Shown: positions 34,964-47,802 of the stretch, in pieces
Layout: every line of letters starts with the position of its first letter
Position numbering within the stretch: the first letter of the stretch is position 1
Translations under genes and position numbers: made by a program
Assembly: GCA_032719365.1 (NCBI GenBank)
Contig: CM064872.1
Span: forward strand, 73,038,752 to 73,102,751
DNA from: Prinsepia uniflora
Taxonomy: Eukaryota > Streptophyta > Magnoliopsida > Rosales > Rosaceae
DNA length: 64,000 nucleotides
Direction of reading: 5' to 3'
Notes under the pieces: model-generated
Database searches by the model: none
What the model was told of the DNA's origin: nothing
The model's input: the letters and a program-made list of their open reading frames with translations, nothing else

Positions 34964-36354
34964 AGAGGATCATCTTTCTTATATTCCATTAATAAAAGAG
35001 AAAAAGTATTGGGTTAATTAGCTCTGGAGTCTGAGTCTAGGCCTATAGCCATCCCTGTATATAGAACTTCTAATTAACCATCATCATGCCAAATTTTCTT
35101 ATTTTTTAATTATCAGAGTTTTTTACCTGGGTTTTTTTTTTTTTTTTTTTTGTGTTCCTTAACATTGTAACCTTAGAAATGGTTAAATCACAGAAATCTC
35201 AACATGAAATGAACTGTTACTTCTATAATTAGGAGGGCAGGATATTATATAAATTAGGCATAAATGTTGTATTGATAATTGAATCTAAGATCACACTATT
35301 GAGTATTGACGTATAAATTTTTTGATCGATCTACTAGACAATATATAGGTCAAGTTGTATGTAGATCAAGAGTCGTTCACACATTTCTACAAAAATTTAA
35401 GGGCACATATTATAATTTTCTTTCTGTTTAATATTTTTTGAAAGGATTGTCTGAATTTTGCTGATGGTATACATATATATATATATATATATAGAATTGG
35501 ATTTCTATTTTATATTTCTCATTTCTCATTTCTCATTTATGCACATTTATTTTCTTATTTATACACATTTTTTAGAATGTTAGTGGAAAAGGTTAGAAAA
35601 GGTGATACACTATTTTTTTATTTTTTTTATTTTTTTGGTTTGTCAAAAAATCTGCAGTAATCTTCTACTATGTGCTAAGATTTTGAAAAAATAGCCGAAC
35701 ATTTTCTCAAAATTTAGATTATTTATTTGACAATTCGAAACTGATGTAAAGTTTATGTTATATTACAACAAAATTTTCTAATAAAGAAGAAAACAAACAC
35801 ATTGAATTTCCAAGAAAAATACAAGTTTTCCTATAAAAAAGAAAAAGAAAAGAAATCATTGAATTGCCCCGTAAAATACGACAAGTGATCTTGTAATTCC
35901 TGCAAAGGGGTAGTAAGGGGTAGGCAGAATTTTGTTGAAACCAAAAATCAATTTGATTCAAATTGTTAAAGGCATAGTTTGAATTTGATAGAATAAAAGT
36001 CCCAATAGTTTAAAAATCCGTTTAGCTTCGATTTTTTATTCTAAAAATCATTGAAATTCAAACGAAACTATTAAGGTTCTTATTTATTTATATTATTTAA
36101 TAATATTATTTTTTAGTTAATACGTTAATTTAAATGTTTATTACATACTCTATTTCACTTACACATTTTGTACTACTCTCGAATTTCAATTATATTTAAA
36201 TATAATATGTCATACATATTAAAGTAATCAACATGCATGGCTGACCCGAAAACATTTTTGATTGAGATCTTAGTACAACTGCACATCGAAGATACGCAGT
36301 TAACCACCCTACAAATTTGAAAATGGTTATAAATAACACTATCTTGTAACCCCT
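34964..36354. other. OXS3-like 3' flank and AT-rich intergenic DNA
   Basis: The region includes the OXS3 3' untranslated region, a poly(T) tract (about 35129-35150), an (AT)n microsatellite (about 35471-35493) and AT-rich sequence. No gene or intact transposon is recognisable. Confidence 0.5.
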
Positions 36355-37130
36355 TCATATCTTGTAAACAGGTTCAATTCCGAGCAGATGGAAGCATTTT
36401 CTTATCACAATGGCGGTTGCTTCACAAAGCAAGAGTCTGCTTGTTTCCTCCGGTGACCTGATCGACAACCTGCCCAATTACACAATGCAACCCAGATGAA
36501 TAAGATTTTCGTGATCCTAGGGGATTGAATCCCACATACATTTCCCAAATTTCGCTATCTAGTGACAAAATTGCGGATTTTAAGTTGATAGAAGATGTAC
36601 CTGGCAATTGGAATAGAACCTTTCCGTGAAGACTTCTGTTAAATTGTATAAGTACTCGCACAAAACACTAGGTAACAGATTGGTGCAGGCCTCCTCTACG
36701 TGCTGAAAAGTAGAGAGTAAAAATGTCAACTGTTAGCAAAGACTCGAGCAAAGGTGGCGAGGATGGCAACAATCAATTAAGCTTATTGCATGTACTTACT
36801 CCGAAAACTGTAGCAAATGAAGCCCCAATTCACACTCACCCTCGTGGTCTAGCACAATTTCTCCCGTCTGTCTCAAACAAAGAAATGACATCAGACCTCA
36901 GAAAATCTAGATGGGGCAGGAGGTTTCAAATTCGTCTGTCGAAATGTCGTAGGGAAGCTATAGTTTTCAGAATACATACGAAAATAATTAGAAGTATATA
37001 GACCACACGTGTAGAAACACGTGGGTAGGTCAAATAGGAATAAAGAAGAAGATGGACAAGCAAACGTAACAATGTGAAATAAAGCAGCTGAACTTACTTT
37101 TTTCAGTTCCTCAATGTCTGCCAGATTTCC
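36355..37130 (-). pseudogene. Arginyl-tRNA synthetase 3' fragment (anticodon-binding domain)
   Basis: Separated minus-strand blocks match the C-terminal (DALR) part of plant cytosolic arginyl-tRNA synthetase. These are LADIEELKK with a following GT donor (about 37100-37130), VEEACTNLLPSVLCEYLYNL and TERFYSNCQ followed by GT (about 36600-36705), and SPEETSRLLLCEATA ... RKCFHLLGIEPVYKI with a stop at 36355-36357. The segment between the first two blocks does not give the expected residues, and reading frame at the last acceptor does not join cleanly. The enzyme's catalytic half is absent from the window. It is most likely a partial duplicate brought here by recombination or a transposon. Confidence 0.65.
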
Positions 37131-37830
37131 TAATTATTGAAGAAATCCGAGCATGAGCATACAGCAAGTAAACAGCAATGTTTCCCTGGTTAAGTTGGAG
37201 AGACATGAAATTGGTACATGGTTAATACATAGATGGAATAATTCATTAGAACAAAGTCTCGAACAAGAGTCGGCCAACATAATCTTCAAACTATCTAGCA
37301 TTCAATTGAGTAGGGAAGTTAGAAGTCCACCGCATTAGTACCCAATAAATCATTCCCTAGGGAGCCATAAAATCAACTTCATACTAGGATTGATTCATTC
37401 GAACATCTCGCATACTATGTAATGATATCTCTACTATTCAACACCAAATTAACTATTTTTCCCAAGGAATACAATTTGTAACGATGCGTATTGTTCTCGA
37501 TTTTCCTTTGTTTCCGCACTGCAGCCTTCTGGATTGTTATTCCGTGTGCAATTATCATCATTATCATATTACATAAAAATCACAGCATCATATTATCATA
37601 TATATATATATATATACATACATGGATGAAAATATCGGTGTATTTTGGTGAAATTTCGGTAATTTGGGTCGGCGGGACATAAGAAGAGGAAAGAATCAGA
37701 CCTAAATATATGGATGAAAATATCGGTATATTTCGGCGAAATTTTGGTAATTTGGGCCAGCGGTACATAGGAAGGGCGAAAGAATCGGACGTAAAAAGAA
37801 AGATTTGGTCGGATCGTGACGTCGGGTCGG
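37131..37830. other. Intergenic DNA with a tandem pair of TE-like units
   Basis: Two imperfect copies of a GGATGAAAATATCGGT(G/A)TATTT unit with GAAATTT(C/T)GGTAATTTGGG follow each other at about 37622-37705 and 37709-37795. An (AT)n run precedes them (about 37600). No coding region is supported. Confidence 0.45.
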
Positions 37831-37976
37831 TGGTTAAAGTTACAAACACATTGGCTAGCAGAGTTGGTTTGTGTTTTAATATACATTTGGGGGGTCGAAC
37901 AGCAACCTGAAGGTTAAGGGGGTCGAATTAAAACACAAACCAACTTTGCTAGGCAATGTGTTTGTAACTTTAACCA
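37831..37976. repeat. Long hairpin: 50-bp inverted arms, about 46-bp loop
   Basis: The left arm 37831-37880 (TGGTTAAAGTTACAAACACA ... GTGTTTTAAT) pairs with the right arm 37927-37976 with three or so mismatches. The transcript of either strand would fold into a stem of about 50 bp. It lies within larger repeated DNA, so a small fold-back transposon is likelier than a microRNA gene. Confidence 0.8.
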
Positions 37977-40632
37977 ACGCCAATTGTATAAGTATAACAA
38001 CTAACCATCATCTCCTACCTCAAACCGGCTCTGCAATTCGGATTTCTGACCCGACAACACGATCTGACTAAATTTACTTCTTTTTTACGTCCAATTTTCA
38101 CGAATTAATAATGCATCTTCGTCATTTTGATCACGTGAAAGAATTTGTAGGCTTAAAATACGGAAAAATATCGAAATTTCGGTCAATATTTTTTCCCTCA
38201 TTTCTTATGTGTCGTCGGTCCAAATTATCGAAATTTGGCCTAAATATATCGGTATTTTGACCCAATGGGCATATAACAGCATAGCATTATCGATCACTCT
38301 CCACCGAAACTATGGAGATTCTCGAAGGGGAGGGGGAGGTCGAGCCTTTGATGTTGCGGGAGGAGTCGAAGCTGCTGGTGAGGACTCGAAGCTGCTAGTG
38401 ATGATTTCCGATTGCCGCAAGACGACAGCCGGCCAGGATTTGTCGACCGATTTGTTGAGGTTTAGACGGCCAGGATTGGGCTAGGATTTTCCGTCGCGGG
38501 AGCCCAGCAGTGAATCTCAGGATTCGAACACGGGGGTTCCATTTGGGGTTGAACATCAATCGGAGGCGGCGTTCTTGTGATGGGTCTTTGGCAGTCGAGA
38601 CTTTGGAATTGGATGCTTCACATTCTGAAACCGAATCAGAAATTGGCTTCTATTGCGGTTCTTGACATGATTTGTTCACATCAGATAGTTCTGAGGTTCC
38701 CTCTTTTTCTTTCATGTGAAGCTTGTCTGATAGGATGAGAACCTCAGCCTTTAGGGGAAACAATCAATTCGATCAATTCGAGATTTTGAAAACAGAAGAT
38801 CTATTCATCGAAGATCTTAAAAATCGATCAGTCGATTGATCGTGGGTATATGAGCTCCTCACTTCTCTATGGTGTGATTGGGGGTTTTTTTTTTCTTTAA
38901 GATTTTGTGATGATGATTATGGTGTAGTCTGGGAAATTGAAGAGCAAATGTGATAGTCATCTGTTGACGGCTCTGTTTTGGGTGCGAATTCACGAGACGA
39001 AGACGACAATGAGGGAGGGTGTGCGGCCGTGAGATAGTGGGAGAAGATGAGAGGAAGTCGTAGTGCCCATCTTTGGCCTAGAATTTGGGAATATTTCTCG
39101 GTTAATTAAGGCTCGTGCTAATAACTCGTTATGAATATGAAAATTTTACAACAAAAATTAAATATTGACCAAAAGTTTTTTTAAAAAAAATTGTTGAACC
39201 CACCTTTACTTCTTCTCCGTTTTATTTTCTCTTCTCATTCTTCCCTTCTTCTCATCATTCTTTCCTTCTTCTTCGTGATTCTTCTAACAAATATCAAGAT
39301 TCACATATATTAGCCCCCAAAGCTTTTGGAATTTTTTAGGACACATAATAATAGTTAATTAAAAATTAAAAAAAAGAATAAAAAAAATTGGAATTTCTTA
39401 AGATCATTGGAATTCGTCGAATAAACTAGAGTGCGTATAAAATACAATAGTGCTAAAATCTTTTCTCAAAATATCTTCCAAATTATTGGGGTCTCAATGT
39501 GAAATCAGTGGATTTTGTAGTTTTAGAACTATGCTGATCCCAAGTACATCATCTCCATCATTGCATACGAGAATACAAAAAATAAAGAGGAAAATAGATG
39601 ACTAGAAGAATTGTGTGAAATAACTGAATTTATCAGTTGAGGCATTCTTGATTGAGAAAAAATGATTCCCTCATAAAAGAGTTATTCTTACATTTTTATA
39701 CAAGTAGTGAAGAGCTATAGAGAGCTAATTGGTACCAAAACAATCTAGTTTCGTCATTAAAAGTGAACCAATTTTACTGGCTAATTCTTTGATGAAAAGC
39801 GCTGAAGATAAAAGTATTTTTTGCAATGTTGCTCATCAGATTACTCATCACTAATGGTTGTTCTTCACCTTTAGTGACAAAAAAATAACATTAAAAAAAA
39901 GTTTCAAAAATTGCAGATTTTTTTTAATTCCAGATTTTTTTTTAATTCTTTCGATTAATTTTTAGTCAACTATAATTACCTTTATGACTTCTGAAATTAT
40001 CAGTGGGTCAGTGGGTTGGGGTTTCGAGTTTGTCCATGAAAAATATCTCAAGTAAATTACTCTATTACTTTTGGCAAGGAAAAACAATGGTAGAAGAAGA
40101 AGAGAAGTAGAGGAGAGGGTTCTTTAGTTTTAATTATTTTAATATACTTATTTTTTTAAGGTCAAATAGCGCTTATTAGCGTTTATTTAAACTAAATATG
40201 CTTCTTACTTAATTTCAAATCATCACTAAGTATAAATTTTAATAGGAAAACAGAGAACTAAGATTATAACATTTTAATTATAGTGAGTTTAATTCAGTTG
40301 ATTATAGTGTTGGTTTATAAACAATTGATTTCAAATTCTAACTTCGATGATATATTGTATGAAAAATTTCTCACTCCCCAGTCATAAAAAAAATTGTAAC
40401 ATTTGAAAGAGTATACAGTGGTAAATGCAAAAATTGAAAGTACTAATATAACCTGTAACTTGATGTATGTAAAACTAGCGGGAAGTAAAGTGTTATTTGC
40501 TCTTTAGGATTTCACAAATGTATACGATCATGATGACTTTTTTGATTTGTTAAGTCGTAAAAATATGTACTTACTACCGGCTTGAGTTTCCAAAATCGGC
40601 TGGCAAGATCACCGGATCGCTTCTGATACTCA
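37977..40632. other. Unassigned intergenic DNA
   Basis: A GC-richer patch at about 38290-38560 and 38980-39060 (short frames, no family recognised) is followed by AT-rich DNA with no gene. The GC-rich patch could be a captured or decayed gene fragment; I cannot name it. Confidence 0.3.
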
Positions 40633-41409
40633 CAATAGCTTAGGGTTCGGCATTGGGCCGGGTCGGGCAAGCCCGGCCCAAATTTTTGGGCTTGGGCCGG
40701 GCCGGGCCGGGCCGGGCTTATTAAATAATTTTTAAATTTGCGGGCCGGGCCGGGCGGGCTTAATGACATAAAAAAGAGCCCACGGGCTTTTATCGGGCCG
40801 GGTTTATATCGAGCTTTTCGGGTCGGGCCTATTAAGCCCACTTGGATCGGGTTTAAGTGGGCTTTTGTAATAAACTATGTCTCAAATTTTAAAATTACAA
40901 AAAATATATATGCATTAAAAAAATATTAATAATGAAAAAAATACTCAAGGGTGCAAAAACGTGGCCTCGTTAAAATAAAATACTCAAATATGCAAAAACG
41001 TTTGGCCTATTAAGTAGGTGGAGGGGTGATTAGGGTTTGTATTAGGTATTAGGTATTGCATATTAAGCTTTTTAAAATAAATTAGGTAGGCTTGGGGCTG
41101 AGATTTGAGTTTGGATTGAAATATTAGTATTAAGAATGGGTTGAGTATTAATTTTTAAATAATGAGTATTTTATATTTTCGGGCTTATGGGTCGGGTTTA
41201 TTACGGGCGGGTCGGGTTGGGCTTATCGGGCTTTATCGGGCTCGGGCCTATCGGGTTTGAACACCATAAGCCCAAGCCCAGCCCGCTAACTCTCGGGCCG
41301 GGCCGGCCCACGGCCCATAGCGGGTCGGGCTGGGCTTTTGTCCATCGGGCTTATCGGGCCCCCATAAGCCCATGGGCTTTTGGGCCAAATGGTGAAGCCT
41401 ACAATAGCT
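40633..41409. mobile_element. hAT-like non-autonomous element with GGGCCGGG subterminal repeats
   Basis: The element 40641-41401 (761 bp) is flanked by a perfect 8-bp duplication CAATAGCT (40633-40640 and 41402-41409), the length typical of hAT transposons. Its ends TAGGGTTCGGCAT and, inverted, TAGGCTTCACCAT match at 10 of 13 positions. Dense GGGCCGGGC/GCCCGGCC repeats lie near both ends. No transposase is encoded. It is inserted at the stop codon/3' edge of the first TNL gene. Confidence 0.88.
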
Positions 41410-44400
41410 ATAGCTGATCTGCAGCTTCCACATCTTCCTTGTACACCACACGGACAGCACAGTTTACCTCTTTGCACGACACTAAAAATACAATCTCAGT
41501 AGACTTAGTCATCCACGCTTCACCCTCAACAAGGGCTAAGAATTCATGACGGGGAAGATAGAATAACCAAAGGTGGTTTGACACAAATTCAACGACGGTC
41601 AAATAGCACACTTGAGACTGTCTTCCATTGATACTCATCCTGTAAGAAGCAATGTTAGAAGTCGGTTGTCCAATGGAGAAGCAAAATGCAAATCCCATCC
41701 ACGTATCAGTAAACCAACCCGGATGCAGCTCTACGCTTACACGTACTGATTCCAAACCGTCAACACTTACGACCCCTTTGGCACGGCACGCACTTCTAAG
41801 ATTGAACCACTCTGGAATTTCATTTCCAGGAACAATAAACTCACATTCTACTTTTCTTTTATGTGGGAGGAAAGGAAACAACAATTTCCAGAATCGTATA
41901 GTAAAATGTTCCGCATTCACACTACAGCTGCCTTGTGTCTCCTTGTGTACGAATCTATAAGCAAAAAGTTGAAACAACATGTCTCGGCTGCTAGATGTAC
42001 TCTCCAGCGATATGCAATTAGTAGCAATAACCGAGTATATACTAGATGGAAGCTAGGGCAATGTTCTGAGCTTGTAACAATTGGTCACATCAAGACAAAC
42101 AAGTTGGGAAAGTTGAAAGATGCTCCTCGGTAGGCTAACAAATTCATTTCCACCTAAACGTAAAACTTGTAATGACGACAGGCAGCCGAGAGATCTTTTG
42201 GGATATCTTCTTCCAACAAATTGCAGGCACTTAAATTCAATTCTGTTAATGAATGCAAACCTGATAAATAAGACAGCCGGAAAGGGAAGAGCCTCCTATT
42301 CCATATTGGATCAGATAACGGTCCTTCACATCCGCGCAAGGATAATCTCTTCAGATTTCTCAAACGACCTATCGAGGTAGGCAGTTGTCTTATATTAGTT
42401 TCACTCAGATCAAGCTCTTCCAAGCACTGAGCATACTCCAAGTCTTGTGGTAATTTGTCAAGTTTTGAGCATCGAGAAACATTAAGAACTTTGAGAGATA
42501 TTAAGCTGTGTGCACTGCTTAGAAGACTTACAAGGTTCTCACAATCTTTCAAGTTAATCAAAGTAAGCCTTTGAAGCATTAAAACAGATGTGCCCACCTG
42601 AAAGCATAGTTGAAATAAGAGTATGCTTGGATGAGGAATTTCAAAGTAACTACTTGAGCAATTTTAGAGCAACTAGCAAGTAACATCTATCAACAAGTTA
42701 TTTACAGATCCTCTTAAATGCATTGCATCTAGTCATCTGAAATCTCTCTATAATGTTTTATGATGCACATCTTACTAATCTACTCTAAAATCCCTTGATA
42801 CTTGGACGTTACTAATCCAAAATTACATGTTAATGAAAGAGTAATGGAAAAAATTAAATGAGTAATCATCTTTTTCGACAAAAAGTAATGTTGGTGAAAA
42901 TACCTTCATTCCACTCCAAAGATGTTCAAGGCAACTACCATGCATGTCTAGTTCCACTAGATCCTCTGGATTGAAAGATGACGGCAATGACTTTAGAGGA
43001 AACACGGGTCATTCAAGAATCCGCAAACTATTGGGAAGATAGTGGAGCCGGCCATCAGAGAGGTTCGCATAATATATCCTGAGGTATCTCAGCCTTTTCA
43101 TCATTGAAAAGGATTCAGCGTTTACATGGACTATTTTCTCATCATAATGAGAACCTTTCACCAGATGCGCCTTTAATGACCGTGATAGTTCTAATGTGAT
43201 CTCATTCCAAGAGTACATTATACCTTCGATTGTTTCTGTTCCCTAATCAACATAAATAAATTTATAATAAGGAAGCTCACAACATAAGAAAAGCGTTAAC
43301 TACTATAGACGCTCATATACAACACAATCAAACATGCATTACTGTACTATGTGTGTTACTATGTGTGTGTGGGTGTATATATATATAACTTCAGCCGCTT
43401 ACAGTATTATTGCTAAGGACATGACTAATGTCTTCTCCATGCCACAATCGGCTACGCTTGCCTGGATCATCCGGAGATTCTTGGCGGACAATTTATCGAC
43501 CCATTTCTTGAAGTAAATCGTGCATCGACAGCTTTCCAAGGGAATCAATAGTTAAGAGAGATTTCTCAACAAGGACATCGATTCCAATATGTGCATAAAA
43601 ACCACATGCATCTAGTATTTCTCTCAGTCGACCGTTGTCCTCCCCATTAAAGAAACATCCAATGTCTAGAAAAAATTTCTTCTCATTATCATCCAGACCA
43701 TCGTAACTTACTTTAAGTGTGTCAAAAATCTGTGCATTACAAACTTCTTTTAATTTATCCAATGCATTATTCCATGCACTTAGACCTCTTCCAAACAAAA
43801 ACGATCCCAAGACTTTAAGGGCTAGTGGATGACCATTGGCATAATCCACGACATGATTAGACAAATCAACATAAGTTGGTTCAGGGTAATCTTTCTTAAA
43901 GGCTTTCCAGCTAAAAAGTTGAAGAGAGTCATCCTTATTGAGTCTCTCAACCTCAAATCATTTCTCCACCCCATGTCTGAATAACAGCTGCTCATTTCTA
44001 GTTGTAATGAAAACTCTACTCCCCGATCCAAACCACTCGTGCTTTCCAGCCAAATACTCTAATTGCCTCAAATGATTGACATCATCAAGAATCAGAAGAA
44101 CCTTTTTGCCGTATAGAAACCTCTTTATCAACGTGGCTCCTTCATGAACATCTTCAAATCTTTCACCCTTTTGCATCCCTATCTTAGACAGAATTTGCTT
44201 TTGTAGCCGAGTTAGACCACTCTCTTCATCAATACTTCTAACATTGGCAAGAAATATTCTATATTCAAATTCCTCAGACAATCTGTCGTAAGCAACTCTA
44301 ACAAGAGTTGTCTTTCCGATACCGCCCATTCCCCATATCCCAATGAAGGAAACATCATCCAATTTGGCATCCATAAGAAAATTCATGATTGGTTTCAGCT

Positions 44401-45930
44401 TTGAATTAATTCCAACCAAGTCATCCACATGACTAAGTAATGTAGGGCGCAGTTTTCTCCATACCGCTTCAACAATATCCTTGACCAGCTTTGCTTCAGG
44501 CCTATTTGACAAAGAATAGAGTTAGACAGCAAAAACTATAAAAAAGAGATAATAATTAATTAATTACGAGCTTATTTTATAATTGGTTTTATTTTTAGTT
44601 TTATTTTATTTTGTTTGAGATATGGAGGGTATGAGAGAGAAAAAATGAATGAAGATGAGTAGTGATATGAAGTGCAAGAAATAAAAGAAGGAAAAATCAA
44701 AACAAATCTTCAATGTGAAAATCCACTCAAAATACAGCATAACATAATTGACAAATGCGGCGATCCTTTGGTCAATTATTATCTTTATGCCGGTTAACAA
44801 GCATTCGTCATTTCCATTTCTGGGAATCGGAGGAAAATCTCTCCTTATATGACCTTGCATAAGAAGGAAGACAAGACCCCCTAGCTAAGAGCTCCTTGAA
44901 GGAGCATGTAGGAATGTCAACCACTGCACACTGCCCAGAAAGGAAGTTCCAGCAGCACTTCCAATTGAAAATACTTAAAGATCACTTACTACCTCATTCA
45001 TGCATGCATGTGTATGTGTCAACTAAATTGAAGATTTTACTGACACGTGACTAATAAACAATGTTAAATTTGATAATTTTTTAGCACATGATCTCTAAAG
45101 AGTGAAATAAAATGAACACTTCTAATTTCAACATATTGACATGTGTATGATGATAATTCATTAATCACAGAGAGGTGGAAGTATACTCCATATACATATA
45201 TATATTATATCATTAAATAAAAAATTTAAACACTCTCTAATTAAGGTATGGCCAACCAATACAAGAAGTTGTTCACGTGTTAGAATGAGTGATAAGTAAT
45301 GTGATCTCCATCGCAGTTTCTTTAAAAGAAAAAGGCCATTGAAAGCAAACTCATCAAAACATGTAAGGCATACTAGTTTTTGGATTCCCATCCAGTAAGG
45401 TTTGTCACTTTAGTTAATGCAGCTCTCCAACTTTTTACCTTCTCTGTGTCGTCCCAACGCTTCTCTTCATGTATAGTGAATGCATCAGCAAAACTTCCTG
45501 TTTGCTTTCGTACACTAGAGGGGTCATCATAGAAAATAGGTAGTATTCTTTTTCTTTCTTCCATGCATTCAAGAATCTTCAAAAGTTCTTCCAAGCACCA
45601 TGTTGACGATGCATAATTTTTTGAGGAGTTGAAGAGGGAAAAGAAGTGCAGTAAGCTATGAAACGTTTCCAAGTGTAATCACCTCTGAAACTCAGAAAGG
45701 CATCATACTTCCATTGAGAATTCGAAGGGGGGAAAGATGCGCAGGAATTAGCTGAGAAACACTTCCAGGTGGGATTGCCTTTAAAACTTAGAAAGACTTC
45801 ATATTTCCATTGAGGAGTTGAAAGTGGTAAAAAAGAACAAGAAGTTGTGAAATGCTTTCGGGTGTCATTGCCTCTAAAACCCAGGTTCCATTGAGGCGTC
45901 GAAGGGTGAAAATATGCACAGGTTTTTTCA
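41408..45930 (-). pseudogene. TIR-NB-LRR resistance gene 1, multiply disrupted
   Basis: Same exon order as the neighbouring TNL. The TIR exon lies at about 45930-45373, with an iterated start, a deletion of the middle of the TIR and a frame change before KNYASSTWCLEELLKIL. NB-ARC is at 44512-43493 with GMGGIGKTT and LLILDD. It has a TGA at 43958-43960 in HGVEK*FEV and a TAA at 43493-43495 replacing Glu after MGR. The first LRR segment (about 43230-42900) has a TGA at 43009-43011 replacing Trp in RILE*P. The later LRR (42597 onward) shifts frame near 42180 and has an in-frame TAG in LP*LPSS. A C-terminal post-LRR domain (FIVPGNEIPEWFN) ends at 41408. With these lesions it cannot make a full receptor. 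It is a tandem duplicate of the intact gene upstream in its own orientation. Confidence 0.9.
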
Positions 45931-45935
45931 TTTGC
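45660..45935 (-). repeat. Tandem iteration of the TIR start in TNL 1
   Basis: On the minus strand the segment encoding QWKYDAFLSFRGD(Y)TWKRF is repeated with periods of 93-96 bp (anchors at 45871, 45778 and 45682), giving three copies plus a partial one. Two consecutive copies read through in one frame (QWKYEVFLSFKGN... then QWKYDAFLSFRGD...). The copies differ considerably, so the duplication is not recent. Confidence 0.75.
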
Positions 45936-47802
45936 TCATCATGACATTACTCCCAAAGGTTTGCATCATTTTAAGACTTAGCACTTCAATACAGCAGTCA
46001 AAGACAAGGGATTTTTTTCCTTCTACTTTATTTTTTGGTTTTTCTACTGCATAAAAAAAAAATAGGTATGAATACACATAGAAGAATATATTGTGAACAC
46101 TGTTTTTTATACTTGTTTGTGTCTTTCTTTATCTCTCTTACTCTGGAATCTAATATGAAGACAGTAAAATATATATTTTAACCAGAAAGAATATACATAG
46201 ATTTAGTTGCTATGACAGGTGTTTCATGAATGGGGAGTGCGCCAATATGTGCATGTACTTTCCACACTTCGTAAGAACTATTTTCCACTCTTTAACAATA
46301 ACCATCAACAGTAAACTTAATTAGAAACAAAAGAGCAAATTACCAAAACAACTACGGAGAAATGTAAGAAAATAAGCAACACAAAAATAAAAGAATAGCT
46401 AGGATGTGAAAATAACAGAGACGTACGATGAAGGACTAATGGAGGGTATGAATGTGAAAAAAAATTGTGACGCTTATGGCATGTTTACTTACTAGGAAGG
46501 AGCAAACTCATGCATCAGATCAATCTAGGTGTTTGTCAATCTGTGAAATATGTTAAAGATTTCTCTCCACTACTTACCAGGAATGTAGAACTATGTAAAG
46601 AACAGAAAAATAAAAAATAAAATACCGCAAACAAATATAATTGGTTTTCGAGCTTTACCTGGCTTCTTCACAATCTGAACTGGCAGAAAGTTTTGAGTTG
46701 CTAGCTTCAGTCTTCAGATATTAAAATTAGCAGCTGACTAACTGATGAACAGTCGGCACATTCAGTTGATGGGTATTTAATGGGAAAATAGATTACAAAT
46801 ATAATAAGGAAGGGTAGTAAGTTGTGAACGCTAGACTTTCCGGGACTTAATCAGAAACTAAGAGAGGTCAAAAGACAGATCAAGGATCTACAAGAGAGGC
46901 CAAAAGACAGATCAAGGATCTACAAGTATGCATTTTATTGACTTCTGGTACTTCCTCTCAACTTCCAGGCATCCTCCTAGCAAAGCGTAAAATAGTTAAT
47001 TATTTAATTCAAAGGCATCTCCCAGTAGCATGCATTGATAATTAGGTCTATTAAGGTTGTTGGGTTACTGACAAAAAGGGGTTTGTTAGGTTGATAACAT
47101 ATCTCTATCGCTGGTGAGGTGTGAATGCGTGATGGAGGACAAAAGGAATAAGGGCTTAATATATTGATAATAATGGACTGACCCAAAACCTTCTAGAAAT
47201 TGCATGGGACCGAGTACATCCACCTTGAGGTGGATCAAGTAGTCTTTCATTAATATTCGACAGATTACAGAAAATTGCCCTTACATATACAAAAACATTT
47301 AAAAATCAATGGCAGACAGTAAGCATGTATATAGACCACAAAAATGAGGGAGGATGTAAAGTGTAAACAATCAACCAATGAAGAAAGAGGTTAATTGCCA
47401 ATAAAATTTGCCTAATTCTTCTCATTCAAATTTAAAATTAATTAGCACATTACAGGGAATTATGCATTGCTTTTGGGTAGAGTGAAGATGAATGAACCGT
47501 CCATATTGTTTGGCCAAAAAACACACAGGAACGAAGCGTTTGCTTGCAGAACAAGCTTTGAGAGCCAGTGTTCATAAGAATGATCATATATAGGGATAAG
47601 AACATTGAAATTAGTTATGCAACCAATGAAAGAGACAACCATGAACCTCCTCTTTTTCCAGTCCTCCATCAAACAATCATTTAATTTCTCTCTTGTCGTC
47701 TCATTGAAAAACTCCCAAAAATCTAGTGAAAACACACTAACCTGCAAGACACCATTCTGGAAGTGAAGAGTAATTAACCATTGGTACCATCAAGATAAAG
47801 TA
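45936..47802. other. Intergenic DNA between the two TNL genes
   Basis: Mostly AT-rich with no supported gene. A 32-bp tandem duplication lies at about 46862-46926 (AGAGAGG(T/C)CAAAAGACAGATC...). The minus-strand open frame at 47460-47747 (about 95 codons, no ATG start) lies downstream of the TNL 2 stop and resembles no family with confidence. Confidence 0.4.

Noticed and set aside
36723..37001. 92-codon plus-strand frame
   Set aside because: It lies opposite the arginyl-tRNA synthetase fragment and its introns; no domain was recognised.
47460..47747. 95-codon minus-strand frame downstream of TNL 2
   Set aside because: No ATG, no clear splice link to the TNL gene and no family recognised; a faint likeness to a peptidase segment was not strong enough to call.
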